64,000 nt of DNA from Chamaecyparis obtusa (GCA_027943335.1 BSBK01002160.1:377001-441000); one strand, 5' to 3'; counted from the first letter of the stretch, positions 23,031-36,270 are shown. Notes: generated by a model not told the origin, from the sequence alone. A program made the numbers and translations.

Positions 23031-24484
23031 TTTTAGAATAACTGAGAGGGGGGTGAATTAGTTATCCACAGTCCCAAATCAAAATGTATAATCCAAAACA
23101 ATTTACTTAAACTTTTGTAGAACAGTAACTTAAAATACCATACTATCTGTGCTTTTACCGATTACCAGTCAATAGCAACTAATGATTACTAACCAAATCT
23201 AACATGTAATATGTAAAGTATGATAACAAACAATCACCACAATGAACACATAACACAAAAGATTTAACATGGAAACCCTGTGAAGGGAAAAACCACTTGG
23301 GACTGGCAACCCAAAAATGTTCACTCTTCTGAAGTGAGGTCAGTGAAGACCTAACCCTGTTAAAGGTTACAAACACACTGTTAGGTGTGACCTTGTTAGA
23401 GAATTTAAGACTAACCATTATCATCCAACCAACATTCACTATGGGGTTGACAGGATAACAATGCTTATTCTATGAATGACACATAAGACTTTCAAGTCCA
23501 CTCTATTAAGAGATTTCTCTATTTACAATGGTTAAAATGTAACAACAGTTTGATCTGATTACAATACAACTTCAGTTGCAGATTATCAGATCTATGTTTA
23601 GCCCATACAAATCCTCTGATTAGTATTTCAATTCTGTATCATAATAATCAATGACTTACTGTTGCTCGGTAATAGCTTTTCTAACGCTTGGTAAACTCTG
23701 CAGTTCAGTTCTCATTAACCAGTTTGATCAGGTATACATGAAGCTTGTTCATGCGATAATTTTGTAGTCCTTCTTCTTCTGGCATAAGTTTCATAACGAA
23801 AACTCTGGTCTCTTAAATAGACAAGTAAACTATTTTCTTTTCCTTCATAAGATTTTGCCACTTAAACCTTCCTCAGCACTTGTGCCAATTAGACGTTTTG
23901 ATTTCATCCTTTAGATCTTCCTTGAATTATGCTAGCCGTTGATCTTCGTAACAAACATTATCTCCATCACTGATTTCGATGTACTTTACAGCTCATCAAT
24001 CTTTAATGGCTAAACTAATCATTTAATTCTTTTCTCCTACTCGGTTAACGAAGAAATGTGTCAGTGACCACACGCTTGGTTTATACTGTGCTCGGTATAC
24101 ACTACCCTGCTCGGTGTATACTGTAATGCTTCATCAACCGACCACACTGCCTTGTGTCTTTTAGCTCTTTTCCTCATCATAGATGAATGAAACATAATCA
24201 AGTCAATAACACAAGGTCATAGACTCATCAGCAAGTTACTCAATGTGTTCCTTATCCCCATCTATCATATACATCTTCCTCATGTAGATATTTCTGTTCT
24301 TCATCTCTTTTACTCCTTTTCTACAGATGTTTAGTTATAGTAACTTACAAAATAAGTAATGTCAAACTAGTTGACATCGATGACAACATATTACTGATTC
24401 AATCATATTACATATCTAATCAACAACTCAGTGATCTCTAATCATAGATCTTCAATTAGGTTCTAAATTAGTTGTAGTTCATCG
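23031..24484 (-). repeat. Copia D 5' LTR (1454 bp)
   Basis: The partner of 16757-18237. Both terminal dinucleotides have decayed: TG is TT at 23031 and CA is CG at 24483-24484, although the other LTR keeps them. AGGGT follows directly at 24485-24489. It carries GAGAGGGGGGTGAATTA near the primer-binding side, as in copia C. Confidence 0.93.
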
Positions 24485-24489
24485 AGGGT
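24485..24489. repeat. Target-site duplication of copia D, right copy (AGGGT)
   Basis: Identical to 16752-16756. Confidence 0.9.
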
Positions 24490-27400
24490 AAGGTCATTCG
24501 TTAAAGCATAATGAAGGTTCTCTTGTGTCAAATAATAAGCATGCAAAAATTTGGATGCACCAACAAGGCATGTGGTTGTTATAAATCCAGATGACGTCTA
24601 GCAATGGGATATTACATAACTAAAAGCAAGACGACTCAACAAATTAGTAAAAACATTCTTTCAAGAGAGATTATATAGAATTAATGTAAAGATTTCAAAA
24701 TGGGAAACAAGATAATTATACAAAGGGTTTTGTCACTTACCTTATCATCAGGTATATACACCTTATATACTACATAATCTCTGACATCTTTGATGGCTCA
24801 GATCTTGGGATTGTTCTTCATTTAATAAGCCTATTGATTATTGACTTAGTACACCCTTGTCTCAATCCCTCTACTTTCATAAGTCCCATGGTAAAATAAA
24901 ACAAACACACTTAAGTATGCCTCCCCCTCACCTCCGCCTTCCTTTAATCTTAAGTAATGGTTGACCCAACTCAATATCCATTAGAGCAGGCTCGATCTGT
25001 TCCAAATTTATCTTTGGCTAAACATGGTAAGAGAAAGTGAAAGCCCCAAAATGCGACCTCTAGAGATGTGCACTTAACAGCCCGCACAATCCCTTTTTTC
25101 CCCAACTTCCCCCAACATCCATAACCATCCATAACACCTTGCATAAGTGGTTGCACATTGATTCCAATGCCCTTAATGTGTTGCTCCAACTGTCGCTAGT
25201 AAAATCCATTTGTAAAGAGTCAAGAAGAGTCGTGGTAAACTGATTCTCCTATAGCATTGAATTAATCCTCCACCTATAAAGCCCACTCCTCCATGCACGG
25301 GTAACTTGCCCTAAAAATAGGATCTCCCCTAACTTAACTCCCAGTCTTCCCATTAGTTACCAACCATTCTCAAAATTTCAAATATAAATTAGTTTTGAAC
25401 TTAAAATTTCAACTAAAATCATGGTAAGAAATAAAATGGGTTGTTACAAAGCACCACATATAACATAAATAAAATAATTATTTAATATAAAATTCAAAAA
25501 TATTATCATAGGATTATGAATGAAATTTGTTTTAGTGATTTCAAGAATGAAAGAAGTCTCCTTAATAATTGCAAAACTATCTCTTACATTACTTGGTCGT
25601 CACATGGTACATATCTCAATCCTTGTGTTTTTTAAATTCTCATGTACTTATATAGGCTCAATGATTCTTTGTTCTTCAATACCATGAAATTTTTCTTTAT
25701 ACTCCATGATTTTAAATATTTTATTTTCTATGGGATACTCCTCAAGGATAATTTTCTATAATTCAATTTTTGAATTAAGATGAAAATATGTCATTATCAT
25801 TAAGGTGGGAACTATTCAAGCCTTTAATATTTCCATTTTCATTGAAACCATGTAATATGAAAGTAGTGGGACTATCCTAAATTGAAGCTTTTTTAACTCA
25901 TTGGATTTTCCATGACATGGAGGAGAAGAGAAATGTTGCATATATTAAACGCATCTTGTATCTCACGTTCCCAATAACCTTTCTTAATTAGTTGATAGGC
26001 TTTATATTGTGGACTTCACTGTTAGATTGTCCGCTAAACTTGTCTCACATTTCAAAACCACCTTAGTCTCCCATTAAACCATTTTCAATTCAACATTCTA
26101 GCTAGAAAATCTCCCAAACAAATTTTACCGATCAAAAAGTAATTTTAATGGTTTTGTAATATTGCTTAAAAAATTTTAAAAATATGTATATTTAAATATT
26201 ATTGGTAAGAAAAAAATGTGCATAAAATGAAAAATCTATATTTTATTATTTATTCTTTTCATAAAAATATCTTTTAATATTATCTTCTTTTATTAGGATA
26301 TCCCATCTCTTTTAATGTTTCAAAAAAAATATTAAAATTAAAAAAAGAAGATAAATACTAATATAAAAAAACTCTATTCAATGCTCACGATAAGATTGTA
26401 ATGATTTTGTACTATTTGAAAATTGGAAATTTATATATGTACATATTATTACTAAGGAAAAAAAATTGAATCTATATTTTATTATTATCTTCTTTTTTAT
26501 AAAAATATCTTTTTAAATATATTAATAAAAGATATTATAATTAATTATCTATGCCATTGAACAATAGATGAACAAAATGAAAAAAAAATGTTTATTGTGT
26601 TTTTTGCTCTTAAAATAATAATTTAAGATTTGCATAAACACACTAATCATATTTTTCTTCTTCTTTTGAAACAACAATTTGAGATTCACATACACTCCAT
26701 CGACAAGGCATTTGTACTTTTAAATCTTCAATCTTATCAATTATCTATTCTACACTTTTTTTTAATTAATTTTTAAAAATAAAATTTTCTATTTTCACAA
26801 ATATCAGTTTCTATTGAAATGTAGTAGGGATAAACAAGAGTCTAGGTATTCAATATCACTTTAGAAGTGGATCAAACAAGTGTTAGAAAACTGCAAATTT
26901 GATCAGGTATTTGTAGTCATTGTTATTTTATTTTTCAGTACATTACATAGCGTGTATTTGTTCTGCTAAAGTTTTTGATTAAACGTGCATACCTTTTTTG
27001 ATGATTTTCCACAAGTTCAAAGACCATTCATTTTGATTTGTTAAAATATTGCATGAATAAAAGAGAATTTTTTTGTAGATGATTTGCATTTCTTTATCGG
27101 ACCATAAATAAAGACAGGTATTCAACTAGCCTTTCTCTATAATCTACAAAATTAACCCTTGCGTGTGAGGATCAAAATTAGAGGGAACATGTGATTTTAA
27201 AATTATCTACCCCCAATCCACAAACCATGGTTCCATGCTTAATTGTATGCCTCCTTTTTATTTTCAAGTTTATACATATTTCATTTGCTTGAATGTCTCT
27301 AATTCAAATTGAGGTTTTGTAAAATCCTTTCTAATAAATTATACCCGTTCTACCACCAAATCATTGTATTTCCATAAAATAACAACCAATTATATCATAT

Positions 27401-28125
27401 TATTTGTGCACCCTATTTGATGTCTGCACATTTCGCATGCATGTCTATTTAATATTTCATAGTTGCAATATCTACAACCCATCAAACCTTCCCTAGCTTG
27501 ACAAATGCTTATGCTTTGAATCTTCGTGCTCAAGTCTCTCACAATGGTTGAGGACATTCGATTTGGTTTTATTTCATTAAACCTATTTTGTGCACGACCT
27601 TTAAGTATTTTTATGAAATAATAAATACTAATAAAAGATATTAGAATTAATTTAATTATAAATTATTTTATTAATATTTTAACTAATATAAAAAAAATTA
27701 TATTTTTAAATTAATATTTTTTTTTCACATTTAAATTCTAACTATATTTTTTATTGGCTTATCCCTTGAACATGTTAAGGTGTAAGTGCTAGTTATGTTA
27801 ATATGAGATTTGGGATGTTGATTCATAAATGTAGATGCAAGATTATTGAGATATATTTAGAATGACAATTGCTTTGGATTAAGATTTGAAATGCCCTCAA
27901 TAATTGGGCAATGGTTGGCCTTTTGATAACAATTATCATTTTATATTGAAAAGGATAGGGATAGAGAAGAATAGCTATATTGGTTCTTGCATAAGGGAAT
28001 TTAATGCATTAGTGAAATTTTGATGGTAAATTCTTCATGACATGGATCTAAGGAAAAAACTATTGAAGTGATAATGAACCCATTGATGAGCACATAATTT
28101 GTTATGTTTATATCATTATTTATTA
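24490..28125. other. Unassigned AT-rich sequence, no gene recognised
   Basis: This is the right flank of copia D. There is no convincing frame; the 72-codon minus frame at 24971-25189 has no motif. From 25440 the sequence becomes strongly AT-rich with A and T runs. Blocks near 26170-26290 and 26400-26530 resemble each other (both contain ATCTATATTTTATTATT followed by ATAAAAATATCTTTT), which suggests an old local duplication of about 230 bp spacing. Confidence 0.5.
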
Positions 28126-28999
28126 GAGTTTCTAAACTTGTATTGACTTGCCTCGACTCAGTGAGTCATGAGTCAAGTAACCCTAGGTGAGTCTCAGGGA
28201 CTCAAACTTGAACTTAGCCAAGTCTAGGATGTGACTGCCAAGTCATGGCTTGTCACGATTCAAGACATGACTCATTTAGTCTTGATGACATGACTCAACC
28301 ATTATTCATAAGCTTTTATGCCAAAAAAAAGATGAATGTTTTAACTTGGTTTATTTGGTTCTATTTCTTCATTGCAACCCTAAAAAGCATTTCATTTTAA
28401 TTTATTGAGAAAAAAGAGAGAATTGTGAGATTAGAAGAAAAATAAGAGTCCATGGGAGTGCAACCAGTTGGGAGGACGAGCTAAAATTCTTCAACGAATC
28501 ACATTGGGACAACATAATACTTGCATTTAGAGCATCAAAGAGTCCATACCAACAATTGCAAAGAGTTATCATCTCATTTCAAAGAGGTAAGTATTAAATT
28601 TTATGGATTTTTTTTGTTGTATTTTCTAATAAACAATCTTTATTATTATTTTTAAATTTCCAATTCTTAAGTTGAATGTTTTCCTTTCAAATCCAAATTT
28701 CATACTTGATGAAAGAACAATAGCAACCCATACAATGAAAAAATTGTAAATATGTATTACAATTTTTTCTTAAAAAATGTAGGGTTTCTATTTTTTCTTT
28801 CTTTGAACTTTGAACTTTGACTTTAAATTTGAAAGGAAAAGAATCAAGATTCAAGAATTGAAAAGTTTTTAAAATCCTACATTTTTTTGGACAAACTGTA
28901 TTTTTTGTATTAGTTTATAAAACACAATGCACAATGGTATTTTTTTGTAAAATCATCTTATTACAACAACCTTGACATTTTGAAAGTATTATTTTCCTA

Positions 29000-29734
29000 A
29001 TGCTTACTCCTAATCGTCCACCTAAACATAAGACTGAGAAAATAGGTCAAAGGGATGTGGCTTGGCAATATACCAAAGAATTTCCTAGTAGAACAAGATG
29101 GCAAGCAAAATGTAAATTTTGTAAAGAAATATATCATGGTGGCATCAATAGATTTAAATACCATATTTCCAATATATGTGGCCATGATACCGAGCCATGT
29201 AAATTAGCACCTTCTGAGGTTGTTCATGCATGTTATGTGCAACTAGAAACATTTGAAAAATTAAAGGAAACAAAGAAGAGGCAAAGGGAGGAGTCAAATA
29301 GTATTGGTTCTCATTCATTTGCTTTTTTAAGTTGTGTTGGAGAGGGTTCTTCCATGCCATTGTTTCATCCTAGTGCTTTTGCTAGTGCTAGTGCTTCTAC
29401 TTATGCTCCTTCTAGTGACATTGTTAGCTTTGGTCCTACAGTTCAAAAATCTAGGTTGGACAATTTGTTTGTGCCACACACCACTCCCGATTCAAAACCC
29501 TCTCTTGAGAGCATGCCTTGGAATAGGGAGGTCCATGATGCTGCAAAAAAAAATTGCAAGTTTTGGTACTTTTGTCATTCCATTTCTTGCAGCCGGGAAA
29601 TTATTTTTTATTTGATTATTTTAACTTTAAAATTTATACTTTTAACTTTTCTTTATAGAATGAATTGTTATAATTTTATTACACATACTAAAATTAATCT
29701 ATTTTTTACAGGTCTCCTTACTGGAAAGGCATGA
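29000..29734 (+). pseudogene. hAT transposase N-terminus with BED zinc finger
   Basis: It starts at ATG 29000. Residues about 20-65 form a BED-type DNA-binding finger (RDVAWQYTKEF, CKFC, then His and Cys ligands in YHISNICGHDTEPC). A Ser/Ala-rich linker follows, then the start of the catalytic region (PWNREVHDAAKK). Near 29555 the frame slips: the conserved continuation is in the next frame (FGTFVIPFLAAGK). It breaks off before 29590 and resumes after an AG at 29711 with SPYWKGMIDV, so 29590-29711 looks like an intron whose donor site is damaged. The transposase would bind the element ends and cut them out. Confidence 0.85.
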
Positions 29735-30641
29735 TAGATGTCGTAACCATTTATGGGGTGGGGTTTAAAGCCCCTAATGATAATGAGTTAAGTGGTCCCT
29801 TTTGTTAGAAATGGTTGAAGATATAAAAGTTGAACTAGAGGACCAATGAGTGTCTTGGAGCAAAAAGGTTTGCACCATCATGACAAATTGTTGGATCGAA
29901 AGGAGGAACAAGACTCTCCTAAATTTTATTATTTCTTTTAGAGGTGATTGATCATTCTACTTTCCTAAATGCATTAAATAATTTAAATTTGATGTAGTGA
30001 TTAATATTTGAATTTTGTAATTTATGATTTATTGATTGATCATTATTTTGCTTTATTTTTCAAGATCCACCATGTTTCTTAAGTCCATTGATGCTTCCTC
30101 ACATGTCAAAAATGCCACATACTTATGTGAGGCTATTGAGGAATTCATGCGTGAGGGTTGGGAAGAAAATATGGTTTAGGTGGTGACAGACAATGCAACA
30201 AGTTATGTTGTTGCAGGTAGCCTTTTGATGGAGAGGCACTTAAAAAAAAATTGATCTCCATGTGCTGCCCATTGCCCTGAGATCATATTAGAGGATATTG
30301 GAAATCTTGAAAGGGTCAAAACATGCATTGATAAGGCCAAAAACATCTATAAATTTATCTATAATCATGCATTGGTCCTTAGCATAATGAGGCAATATAC
30401 AGGGAAAAAGGAGTTGGCTAGTCTTAGTATCACAAGATTCACCCCAAATTTTATCACATTAAAATCCTTTATGCAATCAAAGGCATCTTTGAGGCACATG
30501 TTTGTTGGGGAGGAGTGGACTTCCTCGACCTATGCTATGACCACTGTAGGGATGGATGCGGGAGATTGCAATTTTTATGAGGAAGGTTTTTGGACCCCTT
30601 ATGCTGAGATTGTGCATGCAATTTTTTTTAATAAATTATAG
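29712..30641 (+). pseudogene. hAT transposase catalytic region (DUF659)
   Basis: Fragments in several frames match the DUF659 part of plant hAT transposases: GVGFKAPNDNELSGP, FLKSIDASSHVK, VVTDNATSYVVAG, CAAHCPEIILEDIGN and the block IYNHALVLSIMRQYTGKKEL. The last piece is open from 30372 to 30641 (89 codons) and ends in a frame typical of this family (RFTPNFITLKSF). Stops fall at 29808-29810, 30178-30180 and elsewhere, so the gene is dead. The VTDNA motif carries the usual catalytic Asp. Confidence 0.85.
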
Positions 30642-30779
30642 AATCTACATTATGTTTTAGTATTATAGTTTAATATTTAGTATTTAATTTTAATTTATAT
30701 GCCTATATTTTTTTGTTTGCAACTTTGAATTTTTTCTTATTTTCATGCACACTAAATTGATACTATTTCACAATATTTG

Positions 30780-31680
30780 TAGGTCATTGAGCCCTTGGTA
30801 GTTCTCCTATGAGTTGTCGATGGGGAGAAACCCTCTATGGTCTATATATATGAGGGGATGGATGGGGCCAAAGAGGCCATTAGATCTATATCTGGAAGAG
30901 ATGAGCATAAGTATCATCCCATTTGGGCGATAATTGATAAGAGATGGGGCCTCCAGCTTCATAGGCCCATCATGTAGCCACTTATTACCTCAATTTGGCA
31001 TACCATTTTTGCTCTAATTTCAAGGTGGATGAGGAGGTTCTTGGTGGGCTCTATTAAGTGGTAAATAAAATGTCTTCTAGTTATACCATAACTACACTAC
31101 ACAAGATAGAGGCATTTGATAATGCACAAGGGGAGTTATTTGGTAGTAAAATGTGTAAAATTGCCCACACAAAATTACAGCCAGGTAAAAATACATGTTT
31201 ACATTTTCAAGTGCATAATTTGATTTTATATTTTAATTTTAAATTTGGAAATGAGACTATTTTTTTGTTCTTTTTATTATTTCATATAAATGGTGGAAAA
31301 TGTTTGGGCCTGAACCCTAAACTTTCTAAGAATTGCCATATACATGTTGAGCTAGCCATGCAATGCTTCGAGTTGTGAGCGCAACTGGAACATGTTTGAG
31401 AACATTTGCTTGAAAAAGTGCAATAGAATATTTGTGGAGAGGTTGAATGATCTAGTATTTATTCATTACAACCTTTATCTTAGAACGAGACAAACTTTGG
31501 TCAGTGACTCTAGCCCGATCACGCTACAGGAGGTCGATCCAAGATTTGAGTGGGTAGTCTATTGATCCTATCTTTACTGATGAGGACATTGAGTGGATTA
31601 ACTTGGAATATAGAGAGGCTAAAGTTGTGGCCATGGAAGAGGAGGATAGAGCGTGATCAAACACAAGCATAGGCATAGTT
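30780..31680 (+). pseudogene. hAT transposase C-terminus with dimerisation domain
   Basis: After a probable intron (about 30642-30780, ending TTGTAG), the region resumes with VIEPLVVLL and KHYHPIWAIIDKRW-like sequence with several stops. A second interruption runs from about 31185 to 31290. The C-terminal dimerisation signature is then clear at about 31355-31480: SSCERNWNMFENI followed by RLNDLVFIHYNL. An acidic tail lies near 31610-31660. Stops and frame changes throughout. Confidence 0.8.
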
Positions 31681-32211
31681 GATATTGGTCAAAGCAACAT
31701 CTCACACGCATAGGCACAACTAATGTTGGTCAGAGGGGCATCTCACAAGCATAGACTATGGTTGTTTAGTCATCTAAGGCCTACCTTAGATGCCTTTTAA
31801 GGAGGGATGCAGGCTCCTTTGATTCTAAGGATGAGCCATAAACTTTTTTTGTTTTCACAAATCTTTGGAACTTTTGATGTCATGGATTTCATTTTCCATG
31901 AGTTTTATATACATTTGACAATATTTATAATTTTATATATCTAAGTTTTCTATTTCCTTTGACTACAATTTTCATTTGTACTTATGTGGTCATATTTATG
32001 TATGTGATCAAATTATCTTCTATTTGATGATTTTATTGTGTCTTTAAGCTTTATTCAACAATGAGTGCATGAAAAAAGTTTTAAATCCTTAAAAATATCT
32101 AAATTTCTTGGGTTTTTTCACTTTCTCGAGTTTTGTTGAGTTTTTACCGAGTTTGTCTGCCGAGTCACAAGTTGAATCAACCTTGATGAGTCTAAGCCAA
32201 GTTTGACACTG

Positions 32212-33020
32212 GGAAATTTTTTATTTATAATAATTTAGTCCATGTTTAAAATGTCATTTCCAAATATTAGCCTAATTCTATGAACCATTAGCTATGATTA
32301 ATGGTTATTGATTAACATTTGTATGTCTAGATAATAAATATATAATTATGATAATTTATTATAATAAATGGTTATTATTAAATGTTAAGTGTTTTGGAAG
32401 GATTAACATGTTATTTGTAAGATATTTGACTCACTTATATAACTTAAAAGAAGAGAAACAAGTTGGCACTTGTCAACATTCAATTGTTGTTGGCAGTACT
32501 AAAAAAAAGAGAGTAAAAAACCCAATTTCATTAAAACATGCATATCTTCCTCATTTCTTAATAAAATTATATTTTCAAAATGATTTGGAAAGTTGAAAAG
32601 AAAGAACAAACTACCCAAAAATGGTTTGAGCTAATTCACAATAATAAAGGAGCATCATTCATCATAAGTTGACTAAGTCAAAAGTGGTGAGATTTGAGGC
32701 ATCAGTTAAGGGATGAGTTCCAATTTGGTTTTGACTCTTCTATTGCTTGATAATCTCATAGATTCAGAGTTATTGAAGTCATGGAATAATAACTAAACAT
32801 GTGGAAATAATAAACTATGATTTATAAATAATTATTACATGTTTTCCACATCTTTAAGTTAAACTACGCATTTCCAATGACAACTATGTTGTAAGAGTTT
32901 GAAGTGGATCATAACACTCTCAACTCAAATTGATTTTTTAGTTATTATCAATTTTTTGAATAATATGTCATCCCCTTGATGTTGTGAGAGAAATGAGATT
33001 TGTTACAAATTACTGAATAC
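32212..33020. other. Unassigned sequence between hAT and element F
   Basis: AT-rich, with no meaningful frame and no recognised repeat. It ends with GTGAT (33021-33025), which is duplicated on the far side of element F. Confidence 0.5.
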
Positions 33021-33025
33021 GTGAT
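33021..33025. repeat. Target-site duplication of element F, left copy (GTGAT)
   Basis: GTGAT lies directly before the LTR and again at 40687-40691 directly after the second LTR. Confidence 0.9.
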
Positions 33026-34521
33026 TGTATCATCTTAAAATGGAAGCACTTCCATGATAAGAGCATGTTAAGCACCTTGATTAGGTCTTTGCATGTATCT
33101 GGCTTTCTCCCCCCGTTCTGCTTTTCTCTCCACCTATTTTCACTTTATTTATGCATTTCCTAGCACTCTAGATTGAGATCCTAAGGTTTTTGACCTCAAG
33201 GTCAAAGATGACCTTGAGGGTCAATGATGACCTCAACCCTGACCTAGGGTGGGGTCTACCTCATCCTTGACCCAAGGTTCAAATTTCAAGATTCCAGGAT
33301 TTCCGGATGTCAGGTTTCAGAAATATTTCTTTTCTCGCTTCCGGGTTAGCCATTTTAGGTTTTGGAATGGTAAATCCTTAAATTTTATTTAATATGGGTC
33401 CATTTATAGGGGTTAAGGTTAATTGGGATTTAATTCCCCAATGTCAGCCTTCTCTAGAAGATTGTGCCCTAGATCACTATAAAAGGAAGCCTTTCTCTCT
33501 CATTTCAATCCATCTCTCAATCAAGTTTTCAAGTGATCTCATCTCAAGCTCTCAAGTGCAATCAAGCAAGCAAGAAGGAGAAAGAAATCAAGTAAGCATT
33601 CATTCATCCTCAAGCCTAGCATTCAAGCATCCATCAAGGAGATCCATTGTTAGCCATTGAAGCATTCAATCTCTTTGGAGCCCCCTTGAAGATTCCTCCA
33701 TCCACATTCATCCAAGCCTCCTCATATGCAAAGATCCATTTAAGATTGGTGTTTAAGATCAAATGCCATTGATTTGAGACATCCTACATACTTCTACATT
33801 CATTTGGAGCATCCATACTTGTGGATTCGAGGATTCGAATCCTCCATAAGGACTTCAACATAAGCAAGGTGAATTGTTTCATTTACTTTGTTTATGCACA
33901 TTACAATTTCAATTCAATTTCAAGGTTAATTCCTAAATTGGGGTTTGACCAAGGCAAACCCCCCACACAAACAACAAAAAACCTCTTTTTCTTACAGGTA
34001 CAGGTGCAGGACTGCAGATCTGAGCTTGGATCTGGATACCCTTTTCTTCGAACTTCTGAGATCTGCAAACAAAATCAAATTCGACCTTCAAAATCTCAAA
34101 GTAGTCTTTGACCTTTTATTGGGGTCGAAGACTACCTACTGCCGGAAAGACAAAAGTTTTCTAGGTTTTCTTCATCTCAGCATTACCAGTCTGAAACAGG
34201 TTGCAGAATTGCCCGAAATTGTACACAGGCATCAGAAATCAACATTTTCTAGATTTGCCCTATTTTGAGGTTAGTATTTTCCTTTCAATTATTTCAGATT
34301 TCAAGTATATACTATTCATAGTGAAATATAAGGTTTTCTTCTTCATTCATATTCTCCATAGATTGATTCTTTTGTATATTGACCTTTTGGTTGATCAATT
34401 TGGATCTCTTCTTTGGGAATTCGGATTTAGAAGTGGATCTCATATTTCCCCCATTCAATTAGGTGATTCCATTTCAAATCTATCCATATAAGGTGATTTG
34501 TATACCATTTCACCCTATTCA
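33026..34521 (+). repeat. Element F 5' LTR (1496 bp)
   Basis: It begins TGTATCAT and ends CACCCTATTCA, and is repeated directly at 39133-40686. It contains a promoter (TATAAAAG at 33478-33485) and a hairpin-forming block of TGACCT/AGGTCA motifs near 33189-33260. Compared with the second LTR it lacks about 31 bp near 33065 and about 28 bp near 33240. Confidence 0.95.
33478..33485 (+). promoter_or_regulatory. Element F LTR promoter, TATAAAAG
   Basis: A consensus TATA box followed by a pyrimidine-rich stretch. The same box is kept at 39644-39651 in the other LTR. Transcription should start about 30 bases downstream. Confidence 0.75.
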
Positions 34522-34524
34522 TTT

Positions 34525-34540
34525 TGGTGAACCCGATAAG
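34525..34540 (+). promoter_or_regulatory. Element F primer-binding site
   Basis: TGGTGAACCCGATAAG begins four bases after the LTR end, in the right place for a tRNA primer site. The TGG start fits a CCA tail. I do not assign the tRNA. Element G has a decayed version (TTGGTTAACC) in the same place. Confidence 0.65.
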
Positions 34541-34731
34541 CTTACTCTCTTTCTTTTTGGTGTTAGATATCCCTTTATATTATCTTTTTGGTTTTAGATT
34601 TCTCCTTTGTGTTAAATCTTGCATGCTAATTAGATTTCAAAAATACAAAAAATTGCAAAATTTCTTTCAAAATACAAAAATATTCATGCTTTATGTTTTC
34701 TTAGTTTAGTTCATTTGCATTGCATTGGTTT

Positions 34732-36270
34732 ATGAGCTTTACTACTACTAGTCCTACTTATAACATTCCGGTTAGAAGAAGTTGTAGAATCATGGGTGCC
34801 TTTGATCCTGAATCTTCCTCTCTGTTCCTTAGGATCCCAGATGATAATTTGATTCTTCATGATTCCAATCCTATTATGGAGCAAAAATCTTCTCACTCAT
34901 CTCATGATGAAGATGATGCTTTAAGAGTTCCTCCTGAACAAGTCCAAAAACTTTCAACTAAACTTGATAAAATGGGTAATTGGCTTATTAAATAAAACCA
35001 TAATCAAGATTCTATTCAAGCTATAGAGGCTCTTAAGAAATTTCTTCGTGATAGTGATCAAGGTGTTAACCTTGCATGGTATTACTCATCTCGTGCATTC
35101 AAATGTTAAACCTCTAGCTCAAGAAGCTCAAGACTTAGGGTTGATTCCTCCTATCAGTAGTGTAGAACCCTCTTCTAATCCTTTACCTAGTGTTCCTACT
35201 TATACTCCTTCTTTGGTGACTGTGATGGTTCCCTTTGTTCCTATGAGTGTTCCTCCTGTGTCCCTGCCTACATCACAACCTTCATATCATAATGTTCCTT
35301 TTACTTATTCCAATCCACTTCCAAATGTAGTTCCAAGTGTTCCTCTAGTTGTATCTTCCATTCCTGCAGCTTCTTACATTGTACCCAGTGTTTCTAATAT
35401 TGTTATTCCTCCTATTTCCTTTAATGATTCAACAATCATCAGTTTGGCTCAAACTATGTCTTCCTTACAACAACAACTTGCTTCCTTAACTCAAAATAAG
35501 TTTAGTGTTCCTACATGTGACATGGAAGTCCTTTTTCCCGAGACATTATTTGTACTCATGTTCTTTAGCAAGTTGATATGCCTCATCTTGAGAATTACAA
35601 TGAAAAAGGAGATCCCGTTCATCATGTTAAAACTTTTCAAATCCTTTGTAGTGATTATGCTCATGACCATAGGATTTTAGCCAAACTATTTGCTAGAACT
35701 TTTCATGACAAGGCCTTACAATGGTATTGTTCCTTGCCTCCTTATTCTATTGATTCCTTTCCACAACTTGCTAATGCTTTAATTCAACAATTTCAAAACA
35801 ACATTGGCTCGCAAGTGTCTTTGATTGATTAGATGCATTGTAAACAAAGTGCTAAAGAAAAATTAACTAAATTTATTGGTAGATTTAAGCATTTGCATGC
35901 TCAAATTTCCTATCATGTTCCTGATATTGATATTCAACATATATTTATTTTAAATTTGCAAAAAGGATATTAGAGATAAGATTCTGCTTATCGAATTTAC
36001 CTATTTTCAACAACTTTGTGCAACACTTCATCATTATCAATTACAAGTGAGTCAATTTGAGAGAAACACTCCAATGGATCATGTTCTAGTTGATAAAAGT
36101 GATGATGCTCCTAATCCAAAAAAATTTAAAAAATTCAACAATTATGTCAAGATAAACAAACAAGCGAATGCAGTTGTTGATCAAGTTGTTGTTGCATCTC
36201 ACAATGCCACTTCTGCATCCACTACTTTTCGATTAAATCGTAGGTTTACTCCTCTTTACATTCTATTATG
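34732..36270 (+). pseudogene. Element F gag
   Basis: The first ATG is at 34732 (MSFTTTSP). The first frame ends at 34995 and the protein continues in other frames: a Pro/Ser/Val-rich linker (35100-35500), then the gypsy capsid region (YNEKGDPVHHVKTF, DKALQWYCSLPP, FPQLANALIQQF at 35590-35800). A stop at 35830-35832 and more frame breaks follow near 35960-36040. This is the retrotransposon gag family, which forms the particle shell. At least three disruptions make it a pseudogene. Confidence 0.85.

Larger units (their letters stand above)
28126..32211 (+). mobile_element. hAT-type DNA transposon relic (about 4.1 kb)
   Basis: Imperfect terminal inverted repeats frame a hAT transposase. The left end reads GAGTTTCTAAACTTG; the right end, in reverse complement, reads CAGTGTCAAACTTGG. 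Both ends continue with clusters of GACTC/GAGTC motifs (28150-28300 and 32130-32200), like the subterminal binding sites of hAT elements. I could not find a convincing 8-bp target duplication, so the exact ends are uncertain by a few bases. Confidence 0.65.

Noticed and set aside
28117..28125. Possible 8-bp hAT target duplication ATTTATTA
   Set aside because: The right flank (GGAAATTT) does not match; a similar ATTTATAA lies about 10 bases further on, but the sequence is AT-rich and the match is weak.
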